Shown here one piece after another: positions 63,794 through 64,000 of a stretch of 64,000 nucleotides of DNA. The position numbers and the translations under genes are program-made. The number at the start of each line of letters is the position of its first letter. The stretch's first letter is position 1. The stretch lies in the NCBI GenBank assembly GCA_016712265.1, contig JADJRJ010000028.1, positions 434,001 to 498,000 of the forward strand, in the 5' to 3' direction. This DNA comes from Gemmatimonadota bacterium. GTDB taxonomy: Bacteria; Gemmatimonadota; Gemmatimonadetes; Gemmatimonadales; Gemmatimonadaceae. The notes beneath the pieces are model-generated. The model had not been told where the DNA came from, made no database searches, and worked only from the letters and a program-made list of their open reading frames with translations.

Positions 63794-64000
63794 CGGAACT
63801 CCTCCTCGACGATCCGTCGAAGCAGTTTCAGTTGCGCGGGCGTCAGATCGCCCTGCTCATTCTTGGCGTACAAGTACAGCATGTAAAACGTCTCACTCGG
63901 GGCGTCCCAGTAGTAGATCACCCGGACGCCACCGCGCTTCCCCGATCGCCGGTGCCCCACCGCAGCTTCCGCAGCCCGCCTGAGCCGACCAACACCGGGC
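63790..64000 (-). pseudogene. RelE/HigB-like toxin, copy 2, partial and frameshifted
   Basis: C-terminal part of the toxin duplicated from 58810. A C-run near 63940 has one C fewer than copy 1, which breaks the frame; the N-terminal part is beyond the window edge. Confidence 0.75.

Larger units (their letters stand above)
42413..64000 (-). mobile_element. Integron cassette array (19 attC sites seen)
   Basis: Nineteen attC sites delimit cassettes of roughly 0.6-5.5 kb, mostly with one minus-strand gene or toxin-antitoxin pair each. Core boxes match as reverse complements across 17 of 18 intervals. Stop codons fall near or inside minus-strand R'' boxes and CGTT precedes the minus-strand R' boxes, so array polarity is minus and the attI/intI platform should be right of the window. 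No tyrosine recombinase is found inside, so within this window it is a cluster lacking a visible integrase. Confidence 0.93.
63401..64000 (-). repeat. Second copy of the relE/higA-like cassette
   Basis: Positions 63401-64000 repeat 58421-59021 almost base for base, with a few substitutions and small indels. The two copies lie five attC intervals apart. The second copy continues past the window edge. Confidence 0.9.

Noticed and set aside
42413..64000. Integron integrase inside the array
   Set aside because: No tyrosine-recombinase R-H-R-Y layout found on either strand in the window.

Overview
The window is one contiguous piece of a GC-rich bacterial chromosome. No rRNA or tRNA is visible, so lineage is inferred from gene content only. 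A PadR regulator paired with an ADOP-type permease, many secreted beta-propeller and amidohydrolase proteins, an ECF sigma factor overlapping a Ser/Thr kinase, a Gfo/Idh - nucleoside-type transporter - DUF1080 trio and many GTG starts all suggest Gemmatimonadota or a close relative.

Positions 1-40.8 kb are ordinary chromosome with tightly packed, mostly intact genes. In order they are: an amidohydrolase/AroM start; a USP + Ca2+-type P-ATPase pair; a DHDPS-like / hydantoinase / GNAT / Gfo-Idh run; secreted amidohydrolase, sorbosone-dehydrogenase-like, phosphodiesterase-like and esterase genes; two MacB-like permeases, one with an in-frame amber codon; a putative 3-keto-glycoside cluster; an M48 protease; a PadR-ADOP pair with a large operator-like dyad; MGMT; ECF sigma + kinase; SDR; hybrid histidine kinase; a secreted propeller; an ABC-F ATPase; a sulfide:quinone-oxidoreductase-like gene coupled to a 50-residue membrane peptide; and a copper/cytochrome block (SCO, PCuAC, PCuAC-cytochrome fusion).

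From about 42.4 kb to the right edge the window is an integron cassette array. I located 19 attC sites (93-136 bp imperfect palindromes bounded by RYYYAAC / GTTRRRY cores). Between consecutive sites lie single genes or toxin-antitoxin pairs, nearly all on the minus strand and ending close to, or inside, the next attC core. The core at one end of each cassette is the exact reverse complement of the core at its other end in 17 of 18 intervals, as the cassette model predicts. No integron integrase is visible in the window. Cassette polarity puts attI/intI to the right of 64,000 if they exist. An IS110-family transposase remnant sits at the left (distal) end.

Cassette cargo includes six toxin-antitoxin type modules, one of them present twice (mazEF, higBA, a toxin-antitoxin gene fusion, a relE/higA-like pair in two copies, AbrB/PIN, DUF4160/DUF2442), a HAD hydrolase, a flippase-like membrane protein, a DHFR-like reductase, several secreted proteins, and one 5.5-kb interval with no internal attC. 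That interval holds a regulator, a six-cysteine secreted peptide, a CPAC thiol-disulfide protein and two beta-propeller proteins, and is the best candidate here for an undescribed system. Many cassette genes carry apparent frameshifts or deletions while the flanking chromosome is almost clean. This is either relaxed selection in the array or local sequence error, and raw reads would be needed to tell.
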